Source: CAYVMD01 sp964452465 (GTDB lineage Bacteria; Armatimonadota; JACIXR01). Taken from it: DNA of 64,000 nucleotides. Below are positions 1 to 8,001 of the stretch, one piece after another; position 1 is the first letter of the stretch; each line of letters opens with the position of its first letter. A model generated the notes under the pieces. It was not told the origin of the DNA. It saw nothing but the letters and a program-made list of their open reading frames with translations, and searched no databases. Both the position numbers and the translations under genes were made by a program. The stretch is taken from NCBI GenBank assembly GCA_964452465.1, contig CAYVMD010000004.1, positions 1 to 64,000 on the forward strand. Direction: 5' to 3'.

Positions 1-700
1 CTCCAAATCCTCCTCCCTGATGGTTACCTCGCTTTCCGGTATCTCAGGGATTACATCCACCAAAGCGAAGGTAGTATGCCGACGCCTATTCGCATCGAAG
101 GGAGATATGCGCACGAGCCTATGCACTCCCCTTTCCGCCTTCAAGTAACCATAGGCGTAGGGTCCGGAGACCATGGCGGTGAGGCTTCGTGTTCCCACCA
201 CCTCGCCCGGCGTCCTGTCCAAAATCTCCCAATTATATCCTTTATTTTGAGCCCACATCATATACATCCTCGCCAACATATCCACCCAATCACATGCCTC
301 CGTTCCTCCCGCTCCCGCTTTCAGGGTGAGGATGGCATTCCTCTCGTCGAGACGGTCCTGGAAGAAAGTGTAAAGCTCTAACTCCCTTACTTTGCTTTTC
401 AACATCTCCATTTCCCTCAGGAACTCCTCCTGAAGGGAAACATCCTCCTCAACCAAGGGAAGCATTTCCTCTAATTCCTTCGCTTCCCTCTCCAGCTCTC
501 GTACCTTTTCCACCTCTTCTTCCAACCTGTTCAATAGGGCTAACCGTCGCTGTGCCTCCTCCCGCCTCTCCCAAAAGGATGGATCAGCGCTTTCCTTTTG
601 AATGTTTTCTATCTCCTTCTCCTTCCCGGGGATGTCAAAGGGAATCACCTATTTCTTTGATTTCTTCCAATAAAGATTGCAAATCCTCCTTTAGTCCCAT
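1..700 (-). CDS. prfB: Peptide chain release factor 2 (partial, programmed +1 frameshift)
   Basis: RF2 ends translation at UGA and UAA codons on the ribosome. The gene starts with ATG at 700 and reads 21 codons to an in-frame TGA (635-637). A +1 shift at CTT-TGA-C then opens the long frame that continues to the window edge. The shifted frame contains the RF2 hallmark GAGGTEA-x-DW and the SPF stop-codon recognition tripeptide (SPFDANRRRHTTF). The GGQ catalytic motif should lie beyond base 1, so the 3' end is missing. The start lies 1 nt after the secA stop, so the two are probably co-transcribed, an arrangement common in bacteria. Identity is firm. The frameshift is read directly from sequence, and its function follows from the well-studied RF2 autoregulation. 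Confidence 0.95.
635..650 (-). promoter_or_regulatory. RF2 programmed +1 frameshift site
   Basis: On the minus strand the sequence reads AGGTGA-TTCC-CTT-TGA-C. An internal Shine-Dalgarno-like AGGTGA stands 4 nt before the slippery CTT-TGA, as at the classical RF2 recoding site (3 nt in E. coli). Low RF2 would slow termination at TGA and favour the shift, so RF2 regulates itself. Confidence 0.9.
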
Positions 701-701
701 C

Positions 702-3650
702 TTACCTTCTCTGCTTCTCCTTCTCTAAATCCTTAAGCATACAGCACTTCTTGTATTTCTTCCCGCTACCGCAAGGGCAGGGATCGTTTCTTCCCACCTT
801 CTTCCTGGGTTGAGCAGAGGTGCCAGTAGCGGTTGAAGCTCGGGCAGGCATCCTCCTTTGAGGTTCTCCACTCACATGCACCCAGAAGAGATACTTCACC
901 GTTTGCTCTTCTATCCTCTGCATCAATTCTTGGAACATAGCATAGGCTTCCGTCTTATAAGCAACGAGGGGATCGGTCTGAGCGTAAGCCCGTAACCCTA
1001 TCCCTTCCTTCAAATACTCCATAGCATTTAGGTGCTCCATCCATTGGGAATCTATCACCCTCAACATGATTAGGCGCTCCACCTCCCTCATCAGTTCCTC
1101 CCCCACCATTTTCTCCTTCTGCTCATACGCCTGGAGCATATGATTATAAATGAGAGAAATTAACTCCTCTCGCTTCTTGTCCTGAAGATCCTTCTCCTCC
1201 AAGAAGAGCGGCAAGGGGAAAATATAGGTTAGCGCCTCGTATAATCCCTTTAGATCCCATTCGTCCTCCCTCGTCCCCTTGGGGCAGTATCTTTCCACAT
1301 AGCGATTCACCAGGCTCTTCATGAACTCCTGGATATTTGCCCGCATATCCGCCCCTTCCAATATCTTCCTCCGCTCTCTATATATCACTTCCCTCTGGAT
1401 GTTCATCACATCGTCGTATTCGAGAAGTTGCTTCCTTATGCTGAAGTGCCAGGATTCCACCCTCTTTTGTGCCCTCTCCAAAGCCCCCGTAAGCAAGGAT
1501 GATTCTATGGGCTCATCCTCCGGCCAACCGGAAAGGAGGAATCCTCCCTTCTCGCCGAAGAGGCGCCAGAGTTCGTCCTCCAAGGAAACATAAAAACGAG
1601 AAGAACCAGGGTCGCCCTGCCTCCCTGACCTTCCCCTCAACTGGTTATCTATCCTTCGGGATTCGTGCCTCTCTGAACCGATTATGTGCAATCCTCCCGC
1701 TGCCAATACCAACTCCCTCTCCCGCTCGCAGATCTCCTTTGCCTTTTGAAGAGCCTCCTGGTACTGCTCAGGGGTAGCGGTGGCGGGGTTTATCCCTTGC
1801 TCTCGCAGGAACTCCAATGCCAATCCCTCAGGATTCCCTCCCAAAAGTATGTCCACTCCTCGCCCCGCCATATTCGTAGCTATCGTCACCATTCCATATC
1901 TTCCCGCCTGGGCGATTATAGCTGCCTCCTTCTCGTGATATTTGGCGTTTAGCACCTGGTGGGGAATCCCCTCCCGGAGGATCTTGGCTAGCTTTTGGAT
2001 ATCCTCCTTGTTCTCGATCTCCCAAAGCTCCATCAATTTGCGTAGGTTCTCCTCTGCGAAAACATCGGGATTTATGCCCAATTGCTTTGCTAAGGATTGC
2101 AATTTAGAGAAGGAGAGCTGCTCCAAAGGAGTATAGGCAGTTTGGAGTATTTCATCCCATTTTTTGTTTTCTTTTTCCTTGTGTTTTCGCTCCTTCGCCT
2201 CGGCGATTACCAGCTTCGCCAAGGCTAACATCTGCAGATGAAAGGGGGAAAGCCGAGCAGAGAGTTTTTCCGATACCTCTATGGAACGAGTACCCGTCAA
2301 TACAGGCTGTCCTTTGTGGTGCTTCTGAATTATCTCCTCCACTATCCCCCTATATTTCGCCTCTTGGGTCTTATATACCCTATCGGGAAAATCCTTCCTT
2401 ATCATTGGCTTATGGGTGGGTATGACCACCACATCCATCCCGTAGATCTTTCTGAATTCCGCTTCCTCCGTTTTAGCGGTTCCCGTCATTCCCGCCAGCT
2501 TCTTATAGAGGCGGAAGAGATTCTGGAAGGAAGTGACCGCTATCGTTTGGCTCTCCTGCTGGACTCTCACCCTCTCCTTCGCCTCAATCGCTTGATGTAA
2601 TCCATCGGAATATCTGCGTCCGAACATCAACCTGCCCGTGAACTCATCGACTATCACCACTTCCCCATCCTTCACCACATAGTCCACATCCCTCTTATAC
2701 ACAAAGCGGGCACGCAGGGCAGCGTTCACCGCCCGCATTATCTCCACATTCTCAAGCGCAGACAGGTTGGCTATCCCCAACCCCATCTCCACCCTTCTTA
2801 CTCCCTCCTCCGTAAGCATGGCGTTTTTGGCTTTCTCGTCTATCGTCACATCTATGCCCGGGCGCAAACGTGCCACCACCGCATCCACCTTATAGTAGAG
2901 GGAAGTATCCTCCTCCACGGGACCGGCTATTATGTGGGGCGTCCTCGCCTCATCTATGAGTATGCAGTCAACCTCATCGATTATAGCGTAATTCAATTCC
3001 CTCCAAAGGAGCACTATCTCCTCCTTTGAGGTAACGAGGTTGTCCCTAAGGTAGTCGAAGCCCAGTTCGGAGTTGGTAGCATAGGTTATGTCGCAAGCGT
3101 AAGCCTCCCGCTTGGAAGCGGGACGAAGGTTCTTCAAGCGTTCCTCCTCCTGAGGATAAGCAGGGTCGAACACCAAAGCGCCCTCGTGCTGGATACAACC
3201 AACCGTTAAACCGAGAAAGTGATAGATCGGTCCCATCCATTGGGTATCGCGCTTTGCGAGGTAATCGTTGACGGTAACGATGTGAACTCCCTTACCTTCG
3301 AGAGCATTGAGGTAGGCGGGCATAGTAGCAACGAGGGTCTTCCCTTCCCCCGTCTTCATCTCCGCTATTCTCCCCTGATGTAAAACTATTCCCCCCATAA
3401 GTTGAACATCGAAGGGACGAAGCCCGATCGTCCTCTTCGCCGCCTCCCTAACCACCGCAAACGCCTCGGGCAGGAGTTGTTCCAAGGCTTCCCCCTTCCG
3501 AAGGCGCTCCTTGAACTCCTCTGTCTTCGCCCGTAGGGCTTCATCGGAAAGTTTCTCCATCTGGGGCTCTAAGGAATTTATCTTCTCTACCAGGGGGCGA
3601 AGTTTCCTTATTTCCCTTTCGTTGGAATCAAAGATCTTGAATATGCTCAT
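702..3650 (-). CDS. secA: Preprotein translocase ATPase SecA
   Basis: SecA is the motor that pushes unfolded precursors through SecYEG. At 982 aa it is longer than the usual 800-900. Visible are the first nucleotide-binding domain with Walker A GEGKT (residues 101-105), the DEVD motif near 225, the preprotein cross-linking region, the second ATPase domain (MAGRGVDI), the helical scaffold, and a C-terminal zinc finger CPCGSGKKYKKCC for SecB or ribosome contact. A helical, charged insertion of about 90 residues (about 468-558) interrupts NBD2 between SEKLSARL and GIPHQVLNAK. The upstream promoter is a near-consensus sigma-70 site. The stop is 1 nt from prfB. Identity is certain; the role of the insertion is unknown. 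Confidence 0.97.
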   Translation of the reverse strand: MSIFKIFDSNEREIRKLRPLVEKINSLEPQMEKLSDEALRAKTEEFKERLRKGEALEQLLPEAFAVVREAAKRTIGLRPFDVQLMGGIVLHQGRIAEMKTGEGKTLVATMPAYLNALEGKGVHIVTVNDYLAKRDTQWMGPIYHFLGLTVGCIQHEGALVFDPAYPQEEERLKNLRPASKREAYACDITYATNSELGFDYLRDNLVTSKEEIVLLWRELNYAIIDEVDCILIDEARTPHIIAGPVEEDTSLYYKVDAVVARLRPGIDVTIDEKAKNAMLTEEGVRRVEMGLGIANLSALENVEIMRAVNAALRARFVYKRDVDYVVKDGEVVIVDEFTGRLMFGRRYSDGLHQAIEAKERVRVQQESQTIAVTSFQNLFRLYKKLAGMTGTAKTEEAEFRKIYGMDVVVIPTHKPMIRKDFPDRVYKTQEAKYRGIVEEIIQKHHKGQPVLTGTRSIEVSEKLSARLSPFHLQMLALAKLVIAEAKERKHKEKENKKWDEILQTAYTPLEQLSFSKLQSLAKQLGINPDVFAEENLRKLMELWEIENKEDIQKLAKILREGIPHQVLNAKYHEKEAAIIAQAGRYGMVTIATNMAGRGVDILLGGNPEGLALEFLREQGINPATATPEQYQEALQKAKEICERERELVLAAGGLHIIGSERHESRRIDNQLRGRSGRQGDPGSSRFYVSLEDELWRLFGEKGGFLLSGWPEDEPIESSLLTGALERAQKRVESWHFSIRKQLLEYDDVMNIQREVIYRERRKILEGADMRANIQEFMKSLVNRYVERYCPKGTREDEWDLKGLYEALTYIFPLPLFLEEKDLQDKKREELISLIYNHMLQAYEQKEKMVGEELMREVERLIMLRVIDSQWMEHLNAMEYLKEGIGLRAYAQTDPLVAYKTEAYAMFQELMQRIEEQTVKYLFWVHVSGEPQRRMPARASTATGTSAQPRKKVGRNDPCPCGSGKKYKKCCMLKDLEKEKQRR

Positions 3651-3672
3651 AGCCTCAGCACCTTCACTTTAA

Positions 3673-3701
3673 ATGATAACCCCCTTATAGCCCTCTGTCA
3701 A
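3673..3701 (-). promoter_or_regulatory. Promoter of secA-prfB
   Basis: On the minus strand TTGACA (3696-3701) is followed by a 17-nt spacer and TATCAT (3673-3678), a near-perfect sigma-70 promoter 23 nt before the secA start. The -35 box abuts the 3' end of the preceding gene. Confidence 0.8.
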
Positions 3702-3703
3702 AA

Positions 3704-4846
3704 TCAAAAGCCAACCAACCCTAACTCCAACTGGAGACGCCTTCCCTTCATCTGCCAAGAAATTCCTGGCTCGAGACAATGTTCCTTTTTATATACTCTA
3801 ATCTGTAAATCGTAAAGATCCCCCTTCCTTATATCCCAGATCCCCCTAACCATTCCCTTCCAACTCCTTCTCTCCCCTTCCCAATCCATCCCCACATAAG
3901 AAGGCACCTCCTCCCTATCGAAGATAAAGGGGGTGGAACCATTCAGGGAAAGATGCCCAAGATATATTTTGGTTTTGGAGATCCTGCTATCCAACCCGAA
4001 TACCAGTTCCCCTCCCCATGCCTTATATTCCTCATCATCGGAATAGAAGGAAGCGTTCCCCTTCATATTCAGGGAAATGGATTTCCCCTTAGAGAAGGTC
4101 CTTAAGAGAGGATAAGAAAGATTTATATTGAACCGGTAGTTTTCCTTTGGTCCAGGCTCCTCCTTGAATCTCCCATAGGAAAGGCTAAAGGGAAAAACAT
4201 CCCAACCGATCTCCGGCGTTCGGCTGAGGAAGAGAGGACTGACGGATTTCCCCACGATTTCCTCCTTCCTACTCAAAGAAAGCGAGAGGTTATCGCTGAA
4301 AGGGAGAAAGAGATGGCCCAAGATCCCCCTCTTAGAGGAAGCGACGAGGGTCAACCTTCCGTTTTCCTCGGCGAAGGGAAAGTAAAGGGATTGCCCTAGA
4401 AAAAAGCCGCTCCCCGAGGAATGCCCGATGCGAGGCATGGATAGAAAACCTTTTCCCTCCCTCTTGGAACGATCGAGGGGGAGATTGAAGGGTGGCAGAG
4501 AGAGTAGCTTAAACTGTCCTAAGAAGGCAGAGAGCCCTCTCACCTCCAACCTTTGCTTTCCTGGAGCGAGAGGGATCTTTATCCTCCTCGTCGAGAAGCG
4601 ATAATGGGGATGGGGCTTGTCGCAGGTGGTGAAGGAGGCATCCTCCATCAGGAGGTCGTTTCGCTTGAAGGACAATTTAGCACTTTTAAAGTAGATGCCC
4701 TGATAGGAGAAGCTGATATTTTCAAAAGAGCCCTCTTTTTGTTCCCAAAGGAATTGAAGAGAGTCGCCCTTAATAGTTAGGGATTCCTGTAAGCAACATA
4801 TGGGGGCAGTGAGAAGCACTGCCCCCAGGAGCCACCACAGGCGCAT
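3704..4846 (-). CDS. LptD/OstA-like outer-membrane protein (short form)
   Basis: This is an exported protein of 380 aa. An N-terminal signal peptide (about 1-20) is followed by an OstA-like beta repeat region. Residues 73-84 (TTCDKPHPHYRF) match the LptD hallmark, and residues 120-156 (FNLPLD, then GHSSGSGFFLGQSLYF) match the start of the LptD barrel. LptD inserts lipopolysaccharide into the outer leaflet. This protein is about half the usual LptD length, so it has either a small barrel or a specialised role. The ribosome-binding site is weak, and a stable hairpin covers codons 7-15. The upstream small exported protein lies 12 nt away, so the two probably form an operon. The family call is firm; true LptD function is inference. 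Confidence 0.7.
   Translation of the reverse strand: MRLWWLLGAVLLTAPICCLQESLTIKGDSLQFLWEQKEGSFENISFSYQGIYFKSAKLSFKRNDLLMEDASFTTCDKPHPHYRFSTRRIKIPLAPGKQRLEVRGLSAFLGQFKLLSLPPFNLPLDRSKREGKGFLSMPRIGHSSGSGFFLGQSLYFPFAEENGRLTLVASSKRGILGHLFLPFSDNLSLSLSRKEEIVGKSVSPLFLSRTPEIGWDVFPFSLSYGRFKEEPGPKENYRFNINLSYPLLRTFSKGKSISLNMKGNASFYSDDEEYKAWGGELVFGLDSRISKTKIYLGHLSLNGSTPFIFDREEVPSYVGMDWEGERRSWKGMVRGIWDIRKGDLYDLQIRVYKKEHCLEPGISWQMKGRRLQLELGLVGF
4801..4827 (-). other. Perfect 11-bp hairpin inside a signal-peptide coding region
   Basis: TGGGGGCAGTG (4801-4811) and its exact complement CACTGCCCCCA (4817-4827) flank a 5-nt loop. The stem lies in the first codons of the LptD-like gene, with no U-tract after it, so it is not a standard terminator. 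It could slow translation initiation. Confidence 0.6.
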
Positions 4847-4858
4847 AGGGTTGCAATA

Positions 4859-5305
4859 TCAGGGTTTTATATCTATGACCGCGGAGATCCCTACGCCATT
4901 AACCCTCTGCAGATTGGTTATCTCACCCCTCTGCTTAACGGGGATGAGCGCCTTTATCCTAAACATCTCAGCCTGGAAGCTTCCCTCCAACTGGGCAACC
5001 ACCTTTACTTCTTCCACCTTGTCCTTCGGTCCCACGACCTGCGCTGCTCCTACATACATGGCTTTGCCAACGCTTAGGATGGGCACCACTTTTGTCGCCT
5101 CTGTAGGGGCCAACTTCTCCTGCATCATCAATTTGTTTATGGCGTCGTTCAACGGATGCTGGAATTTATCCACCAGGACGGCTATTGCACCACCTACGAT
5201 GCCCTTCTTGAAGATCTTCCCCACGTCCAGAGCGTAGAGGGAGGGGACGAGAAGGGTAGCAAGCAAAGAGATTGCTATGAGCGTGATTACTATTTTCCTG
5301 GGCAT
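4859..5305 (-). CDS. Small exported protein of unknown function
   Basis: A protein of 148 aa with a signal peptide (MPRKIVITLIAISLLATLLVPSLYA) and a mature part ending in a predicted beta-rich region. I do not recognise the family. The start at 5305 is chosen because AGGAGG stands at the right distance; a GTG 10 codons upstream lacks a site. It sits between the SLH-porin terminator and the LptD-like gene, 12 nt from the latter, so an envelope role is likely but unproven. The mature sequence has no cysteine and no lipobox, so it is periplasmic or outer-membrane associated rather than a lipoprotein. Confidence 0.6.
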   Translation of the reverse strand: MPRKIVITLIAISLLATLLVPSLYALDVGKIFKKGIVGGAIAVLVDKFQHPLNDAINKLMMQEKLAPTEATKVVPILSVGKAMYVGAAQVVGPKDKVEEVKVVAQLEGSFQAEMFRIKALIPVKQRGEITNLQRVNGVGISAVIDIKP

Positions 5306-5384
5306 TTTAATACCTCCTTTCCTTTTATTTTTCACTATTTTGACGCAGGAAATGAGGTTAGGTTTCTTTTGAATTTCGAAAAAT

Positions 5385-5430
5385 TTTAAAAAAACAAAAA
5401 AGGGCGGGGATGGATAACCATCCCCGCCCT
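5385..5430 (-). terminator. Rho-independent terminator after the SLH porin
   Basis: AGGGCGGGGATGG and CCATCCCCGCCCT form a 13-bp perfect stem with a 4-nt loop (5401-5430). On the minus strand it is followed by a long T-rich tract (5385-5400). It lies just downstream of the porin stop. Confidence 0.95.
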
Positions 5431-5449
5431 TTCGCTCGCTAACCGGCGA

Positions 5450-7300
5450 TTAGAACTTCACCGTCAACTGCGTCACTATGAGATCGCCCTTCGACTCCGC
5501 ACCAACGGACGGCTTGAGGTCTATGTTCTGATAGAGCAGGCTCAAAGCGGTATCCTTACCAAGGTCGTAAGCCAAGCCAACGCCCAGGTAACCGTACTTG
5601 TCCTTTGCTCCAGCGGTATCCTTTACCTCGGCATATTCATAGCCAACCTTCAGCCCCAACTTGGAGGTGAGGGTGTACTTCACATCGCCAACCAAGTGGG
5701 TGATGGTGTCGATCGGGCTACCAGCGGAGACGGGCTGGTAGTAGCCACCTTCAACGGTCAACACCAAGTTCTTCAGCGCCTGGTAGGAAATTGCGCCGTA
5801 GGGTCCCTTGATGTCAGAGGGGTTCCTCGCGAACAGAATCCTACCCCAGTAACCGGGAGCGAAGAAGTTCTGCTCTATCTGCTTGTAGCCTGCCTTCAAA
5901 TTGGGCCCCGCGAGCACGGGATAGGTCAAAGCAGCATCGTAAGCGTTGTTATCCTTGTCTATCTTAGCAGCACCCGTATCGTCATCCGCCCTGAACTGCG
6001 CCCACTCGCCGGTGATCGTCAACTTCTCTATCGGCTTCAGCACGATGTTAGCGCCATAAACCTCAGCGTAGGCGTTGACCCAGCCGGGGTTGGTAAGCCC
6101 TGCCCTGTAGTAGGTCACGCCGATCTCGGGAACCATCTCCACAAGGCTAGGTAGCACAATCCGTGCACCGGCAAATTGATCGACCGTGGGTCCTCCCACA
6201 TCAATCTTCAGCTCAGGCGCTCCGGTGTTCGCAGCAGCGAAGAGGGAAACCTTCGCCGGCTTCACATCGAGGTCCAGCTTTCCGCCGGAGACGATGTAGT
6301 TACCCTGGTCGAATTTAGGTATGTAGGTGTAGACGTCGGGGTCAACCAACTTGAGGGTGTAAGGAGTCAACTGGAAGGGGAACTTACCCACGGTGAGTTC
6401 CGCATTCTTGGCAACGGTGGTGGTGAGGTAGATCTTGTAGATATCGGAGGTGTCAGCAGCGCGCGCCATCTTCGAAGGATTGGTCCAGTCCCTGCCCCAT
6501 ACCGCGACCGCTACCTTGGTGTTATCGTTGACCTTGAGACCGAGGTTGAGATCCACATCATAACCAGCGAAGAGGTTTTCCAACAATTTCTTATTGGACT
6601 TCAGCGCCACACCATTGAGGTCGATGGGGGGGTTAGCGGGATCCTTTGGCTTTTCCGCTCTCATGATGTAGGTGGCAACGCCGGAGACCGTCAATTTGCC
6701 GACCTGCTCCTCCAGAGCGGATAACCTCTGGGCGATAGCATCGAGGTCCGCCCTCATCTCGTCCACATCAACGCCCAAGGTAGCCAAATCGTCGCGGAAC
6801 TCGTTGATGAGCCTGCGCAGGGTCTGGATATCCTCAGGGGTAATGGCGATACCTGCCACCTGCTGGCGGAGAGCAGCAACCTCGTTGCGCACCGCTGCCA
6901 ATTCCTCCTTAGTGGCGGCGGCAGCCAACTGCTGCTCCAAAGCTGCTACCCTGTTCGCCAAATCGGCAGGAACGCCGGGGGCACCCCTCTCCAAAGCCTC
7001 AACGCGCGCCCTCAAATCCTCAATGGCACGCTTCAGGGATTCCACATCGGCAGGAACGCCTATCTCCGCCTCCAAACGCTCAATTGCGTTGCGGAGAGCG
7101 CAAGCGAACTCGTAGCGGGTGAGGGGTCTAGCTCCCTTGAAAGTGCCATCGGGATAGCCAACGATGATTCCCTTCTCAGCCAAACTTGCTACTGCATCAT
7201 ATGCCCAATGGTCCCAGGGGACGTCCTCGAATTCAGCAGCGAACAAAGCCCCAACGCTAAACAGGAGCGCCACAACACACACAACTGCCAGTTTCTTCAT
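5450..7300 (-). CDS. SLH-domain outer-membrane porin (OmpM/Slp type)
   Basis: A 616-aa protein. The signal peptide (1-21) is followed by one SLH domain (about 23-80: FEDVPWDHWAYDAV, GYPDGTF, LTRYEFA), a long coiled coil (about 80-205) with alanine- and leucine-rich heptads, and a C-terminal beta-barrel of about 400 residues ending in the aromatic-terminated strand VTQLTVKF. In Negativicutes, Deinococcota and Armatimonadota such proteins anchor the outer membrane to pyruvylated cell-wall polymer and form the main diffusion pore. A consensus promoter, a long structured leader, a strong ribosome-binding site and a strong terminator all point to a very abundant protein. The start is supported by AAGGAGG. 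Confidence 0.93.
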   Translation of the reverse strand: MKKLAVVCVVALLFSVGALFAAEFEDVPWDHWAYDAVASLAEKGIIVGYPDGTFKGARPLTRYEFACALRNAIERLEAEIGVPADVESLKRAIEDLRARVEALERGAPGVPADLANRVAALEQQLAAAATKEELAAVRNEVAALRQQVAGIAITPEDIQTLRRLINEFRDDLATLGVDVDEMRADLDAIAQRLSALEEQVGKLTVSGVATYIMRAEKPKDPANPPIDLNGVALKSNKKLLENLFAGYDVDLNLGLKVNDNTKVAVAVWGRDWTNPSKMARAADTSDIYKIYLTTTVAKNAELTVGKFPFQLTPYTLKLVDPDVYTYIPKFDQGNYIVSGGKLDLDVKPAKVSLFAAANTGAPELKIDVGGPTVDQFAGARIVLPSLVEMVPEIGVTYYRAGLTNPGWVNAYAEVYGANIVLKPIEKLTITGEWAQFRADDDTGAAKIDKDNNAYDAALTYPVLAGPNLKAGYKQIEQNFFAPGYWGRILFARNPSDIKGPYGAISYQALKNLVLTVEGGYYQPVSAGSPIDTITHLVGDVKYTLTSKLGLKVGYEYAEVKDTAGAKDKYGYLGVGLAYDLGKDTALSLLYQNIDLKPSVGAESKGDLIVTQLTVKF

Positions 7301-7310
7301 ACTTCATCCC

Positions 7311-7346
7311 TCCTTGGGATTTAGTTTTACCCTTCCCTCCCAAGGA
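7311..7346 (-). promoter_or_regulatory. Hairpin that can hide the porin ribosome-binding site
   Basis: TCCTTGGGA (7311-7319) and TCCCAAGGA (7338-7346) are exact complements. On the porin mRNA the 3' arm contains the AAGGA of the Shine-Dalgarno sequence. Folding would therefore mask translation initiation. It lies in a leader of roughly 185 nt between the promoter and the start codon. Confidence 0.6.
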
Positions 7347-7492
7347 AAGCCGTTAAGGTATCCTTCGTTCCCCTTAACCTTTCCTCAAGCGGAAGGGCGT
7401 TTTCTTATCCTCCCTCGGGGCTCGGAGACATCCCAAGTGGTTTTCACCTCCTTTCCTTGCCTCCGCCCCTTAGAAGGAAATCTCTCTTTTTC

Positions 7493-7520
7493 ATTATAGA
7501 ACCCACTATTAAGTTGTCAA
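7493..7520 (-). promoter_or_regulatory. Consensus sigma-70 promoter of the SLH porin
   Basis: On the minus strand perfect TTGACA (7515-7520), a 16-nt spacer and perfect TATAAT (7493-7498). It implies a 5' UTR of about 185 nt, which fills the otherwise empty 7301-7492 stretch. Confidence 0.9.
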
Positions 7521-7603
7521 TAAGCTCGTTCACCCTTTAGACGTCTTCCGCGCCTCTTGAGTTACTCTCCAATTATTTTAAATAGCACACGCAGGAAAAA
7601 TTG

Positions 7604-7999
7604 TCAATGGGTTTTCTTAAGTTTTTCCCAATAATCCTCCCCAATTATCTGGGCAGATATATCATCAACATCCCTACCCGGGAGGTTCAGCCACTTCCTT
7701 AGGAGTCCTTTTAGACCCCGCGGGGGATATTCTTCTAAGAACCTCCTCCTTGCTCTCATAGTGCTCATCTCTTCCTCCACTACCTCCAACTTATCATATA
7801 AACCTGCCTCATTCACCATTTCCCGGAAGGTTTGCCATCCCGTGCCCTTCCCCAGCACTATCTTCTCCACATCCCTTAAGCCCTCCAAAAAGCGAGGAAA
7901 TTCTCCAACCGGGAGTATCCCCCTCTTCAATGTCTTCCCTTCCTTCAAGAGGGCATAGCCGAATTTCTTCCTGCCAGGGTCTATTGAGAGTATAAGCAA
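7604..7999 (-). CDS. YqgF/RuvC-like RNase H-fold protein
   Basis: A small protein of 132 aa from the TTG at 7999. It opens with LLILSIDPGRKKFGYALL, the first strand and catalytic Asp of the YqgF/RuvC resolvase fold, and ends with GRDVDDISAQIIGEDYW, where the last acidic residues of that fold lie. YqgF proteins process pre-16S rRNA or act on branched DNA. This sequence is divergent, so the substrate is open. TTG is chosen because it begins 2 nt after the DUF3084 stop with an AGGTGA upstream; a longer ORF back to 8056 would overlap the previous gene. It is the last gene of the envelope operon. Confidence 0.65.
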   Translation of the reverse strand: MLILSIDPGRKKFGYALLKEGKTLKRGILPVGEFPRFLEGLRDVEKIVLGKGTGWQTFREMVNEAGLYDKLEVVEEEMSTMRARRRFLEEYPPRGLKGLLRKWLNLPGRDVDDISAQIIGEDYWEKLKKTH

Positions 8000-8001
8000 G
8001 G

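Noticed and set aside
6176..6724. Plus-strand 182-aa ORF within the porin
   Set aside because: It is the antisense shadow of the barrel coding region with no ribosome site.
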